Part shown: one piece after another, positions 44,329-46,365 of the stretch
Numbering within the stretch: position 1 is the first letter of the stretch
Layout of the letters: every line of letters starts with the position of its first letter
Assembly (NCBI GenBank): GCA_021741945.1
Contig: JAIOWV010000002.1
Span: 1 to 46,365, forward strand
Direction of reading: 5' to 3'
DNA: 46,365 nucleotides
Source of the DNA: Pontimonas sp.
GTDB lineage: Bacteria; Actinomycetota; Actinomycetes; Actinomycetales; Microbacteriaceae
Notes under the pieces: model-generated
Seen by the model: the letters and a program-made list of their open reading frames with translations, nothing else
Database searches by the model: none
Told to the model about the DNA's origin: nothing
Position numbers and translations under genes: made by a program

Positions 44329-44400
44329 AATCCAGCAAACCCTCATCCAGTGGTCGAGTCACCTAGTCTGGAAACTCCCGACATCACCGCGAGGACTCTT

Positions 44401-45369
44401 ATGAAGGCGATAGTTGTTTCCCAGAGCGGCGGCCCCGAAGTCTTGCAATTTTCCGACGTGCCTGACCCCACAATCACCCACTCCGACCTACTGGTGAAGG
44501 TGGCAGCAGCAGGCATCAACTACATCGACACCTATCAGCGCTCCGGCGTCTACGCCATGACCCTCCCCTACACCCCAGGCCTCGAAGGTGCCGGCACGGT
44601 GCTCGAAGTCGGATCTGATGTCACCGGCTTTGCCGTGGGCGACACCGTCGCGTGGACCAGCAACCTCGGTAGCTATGCAGAGGTTGTGGCATTGGATGCC
44701 TCCAAGGCGGTGCGAGCCCCCTCGGGAATCGAATTGACACAGGCCGCCCAGGCAATGCTCCAGGGCATCACTGCGCAGTATTTGATCACCAGCGTCTTCG
44801 AGGTCAAGCCCGGCACCACCGCTCTTGTTCACGCCGCAGCGGGCGGGGTCGGACTGTTGTTGTGCCAGATGATCACAGCGCGAGGCGGAACAGTCATTGG
44901 GACTGTCTCGACAGAGGCCAAGGCCACGGCCGCGGGTGCAGCCGGTGCCGCCCACGTGATTCGATACGACCAAGAGGACTTCATGCCCCGCGTTCGGGAA
45001 CTAACGGGCGGAATCGGGGTCGATGTTGTCTATGACGGTGTTGGGGCCTCAACGTTTGACGGAAGTTTGCGAAGCCTCAAACCACGCGGAATGATGGCGC
45101 TGTTCGGTCAAGCAAGTGGCGCGGTCGGTCCCTTTGACCCCCAGATTCTGAACTCGCTAGGTTCACTGGTTCTCACTCGCCCCTCTCTCACTAACTTCAT
45201 CCAGACGAGTGAGGAACTGCAGTGGCGAGCCAGTGAAGTGTTCGCTGCGATGCTCTCTGGTGATCTCACCATGACGCTCGGTGGCTCCTACCCACTGGCT
45301 GAAGCGGCGCAAGCCCACCAGGACTTGGAAGCGCGCAAGAGCTCCGGCAAACTCATCCTGATTCCGTGA
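44401..45369 (+). CDS. NADPH:quinone oxidoreductase (zinc-independent MDR family)
   Basis: MKAIVVSQSGGPEVLQFSDVPDP; ALVHAAAGGVGLLLCQM; RBS GAGGA before Met 44401. Confidence 0.93.
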   Translation: MKAIVVSQSGGPEVLQFSDVPDPTITHSDLLVKVAAAGINYIDTYQRSGVYAMTLPYTPGLEGAGTVLEVGSDVTGFAVGDTVAWTSNLGSYAEVVALDASKAVRAPSGIELTQAAQAMLQGITAQYLITSVFEVKPGTTALVHAAAGGVGLLLCQMITARGGTVIGTVSTEAKATAAGAAGAAHVIRYDQEDFMPRVRELTGGIGVDVVYDGVGASTFDGSLRSLKPRGMMALFGQASGAVGPFDPQILNSLGSLVLTRPSLTNFIQTSEELQWRASEVFAAMLSGDLTMTLGGSYPLAEAAQAHQDLEARKSSGKLILIP

Positions 45370-45401
45370 GGACAGTCCAGCTGAGACGGTAGTTTGAGGG
45401 C

Positions 45402-46365
45402 ATGAAGATTCTTCTTGTGGGCGCCGGTGGCGTCGGAAATGCTCTGGCCAAGCTTCTCGCAACGCGCGACTTTTATGAGCACGTGATTGTTGCCGACTAC
45501 GACACCTCCCGAGCTGAGGGTGTGCTCGAGTGGATAGCGGGTCGATTCCCCACAGCCCGTCCTAAGTTCAGCGCCGAACACATCGATGCCTCAGCACCGG
45601 AGAACGTGACTGCGCTGGCCAAGAAGCACAGTGCCACCGTGGTCATGAACGCGGTCGAGCCAGCTTTCGTGCAGAGCATTTTCCAGGGTGCTCTGGACGC
45701 AGGCGCCGATTACATGGACATGGCGATGAGCCTGTCCATCCCCCACCCCACTGACCCCCACAACACCCCGGGTATCAAACTTGGTGACTGGCAGTTTGAC
45801 CGGGCTGCCGAGTGGGAAAATTCCGGCCGGCTGGCTCTGGTGGGAATGGGGGTTGAGCCTGGCATCTCTGACGTGTTCGCCAAATATGCAAGCGACCACC
45901 TTTTCAGCGAAATCGATGAGATTGGTGTTCGCGACGGTGCGAACCTCGTGGTTCGCGATGACGAGGGCAACGAAATCTTTGCGCCCTCATTCAGTATCTG
46001 GACCACGATCGAGGAATGCCTCAATCCCCCGCTGATCTGGGAAAAAGATCGCGGGTGGTTCACCACCGAACCCTTTAGTGAGCCTGAGGTCTTCATGTTC
46101 CCCGCCGGAATCGGCCCCGTGGAGTGTGTGAACGTTGAACACGAGGAAGTCTCTCTGGTTCCCCGTTTTCTCGACGCCAAGCGCGTGACGTTCAAGTACG
46201 GTCTGGGATCAGAGTTCATTGGGGTCCTCAAAACCCTCAACCTCTTGGGGCTCGACAAGGTTGCCCCGGTGACCGTCCGCACGGCGCCTGGACCCGATGG
46301 CAAGCGCGGCAAGGCAGAGGTCTCACCGCGCGATTTGGTCGCAGCAGTACTCCCCGACCCCGCCA
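45402..46365 (+). CDS. Saccharopine dehydrogenase family protein (runs off window end)
   Basis: MKILLVGAGGVGNALAKLLATRDFYEHVIVADYD; open to the last base; not in the ORF track. Confidence 0.88.
   Translation, partial: MKILLVGAGGVGNALAKLLATRDFYEHVIVADYDTSRAEGVLEWIAGRFPTARPKFSAEHIDASAPENVTALAKKHSATVVMNAVEPAFVQSIFQGALDAGADYMDMAMSLSIPHPTDPHNTPGIKLGDWQFDRAAEWENSGRLALVGMGVEPGISDVFAKYASDHLFSEIDEIGVRDGANLVVRDDEGNEIFAPSFSIWTTIEECLNPPLIWEKDRGWFTTEPFSEPEVFMFPAGIGPVECVNVEHEEVSLVPRFLDAKRVTFKYGLGSEFIGVLKTLNLLGLDKVAPVTVRTAPGPDGKRGKAEVSPRDLVAAVLPDPA

Overview
The window is an actinobacterial chromosome segment; gene content and protein style suggest Microbacteriaceae or a streamlined freshwater relative (inference). 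The left half, all on the minus strand, is the core rpoB-rpoC / rpsL-rpsG-fusA-tuf / S10-spc ribosomal supercluster, read from rpoB (23828) down to a truncated rpmD (1). Two non-ribosomal insertions interrupt it: an A24 prepilin-peptidase-like gene between rpoC and rpsL, and an XRE / small membrane protein / DUF418 module between tuf and rpsJ. The right half holds compact housekeeping and accessory genes: SprT-like, DUF427, an SRPBCC-methyltransferase fusion, NUDIX-like, glutaredoxin-like, HAD, bS22-like mini ribosomal protein, BldC-like HTH, ArsR, KtrB/KtrA, proC, tadA, upp, a winged-helix regulator, photolyase, psuG plus a PfkB kinase, DUF4395, kynA/kynU, pstSCAB, a quinone oxidoreductase and a partial saccharopine-dehydrogenase-family gene. 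The most interesting signals lie outside the ORF track. (1) A leaderless 22-codon ORF ending in CCCRMRD sits upstream of the winged-helix regulator. Its Cys-Cys-Cys-Arg codons are complementary to the regulator's start-codon region, which looks like a cysteine-responsive translational attenuator. (2) A promoter followed by a hairpin-ended stretch of about 100 nt lies upstream of a separately promoted, leaderless photolyase gene, making it a candidate new small RNA. (3) A 38-bp near-perfect palindrome with a CsoR/CstR-like core covers the promoter and start codon of DUF4395. (4) A TANNNT-N6/7-start-codon arrangement recurs at about 14 genes, pointing to pervasive leaderless transcription. (5) The rpsL and rpsJ leaders carry GAAA-capped hairpins sharing GGTGCGAAAGC. 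No CRISPR, tRNA, rRNA or mobile elements were seen.
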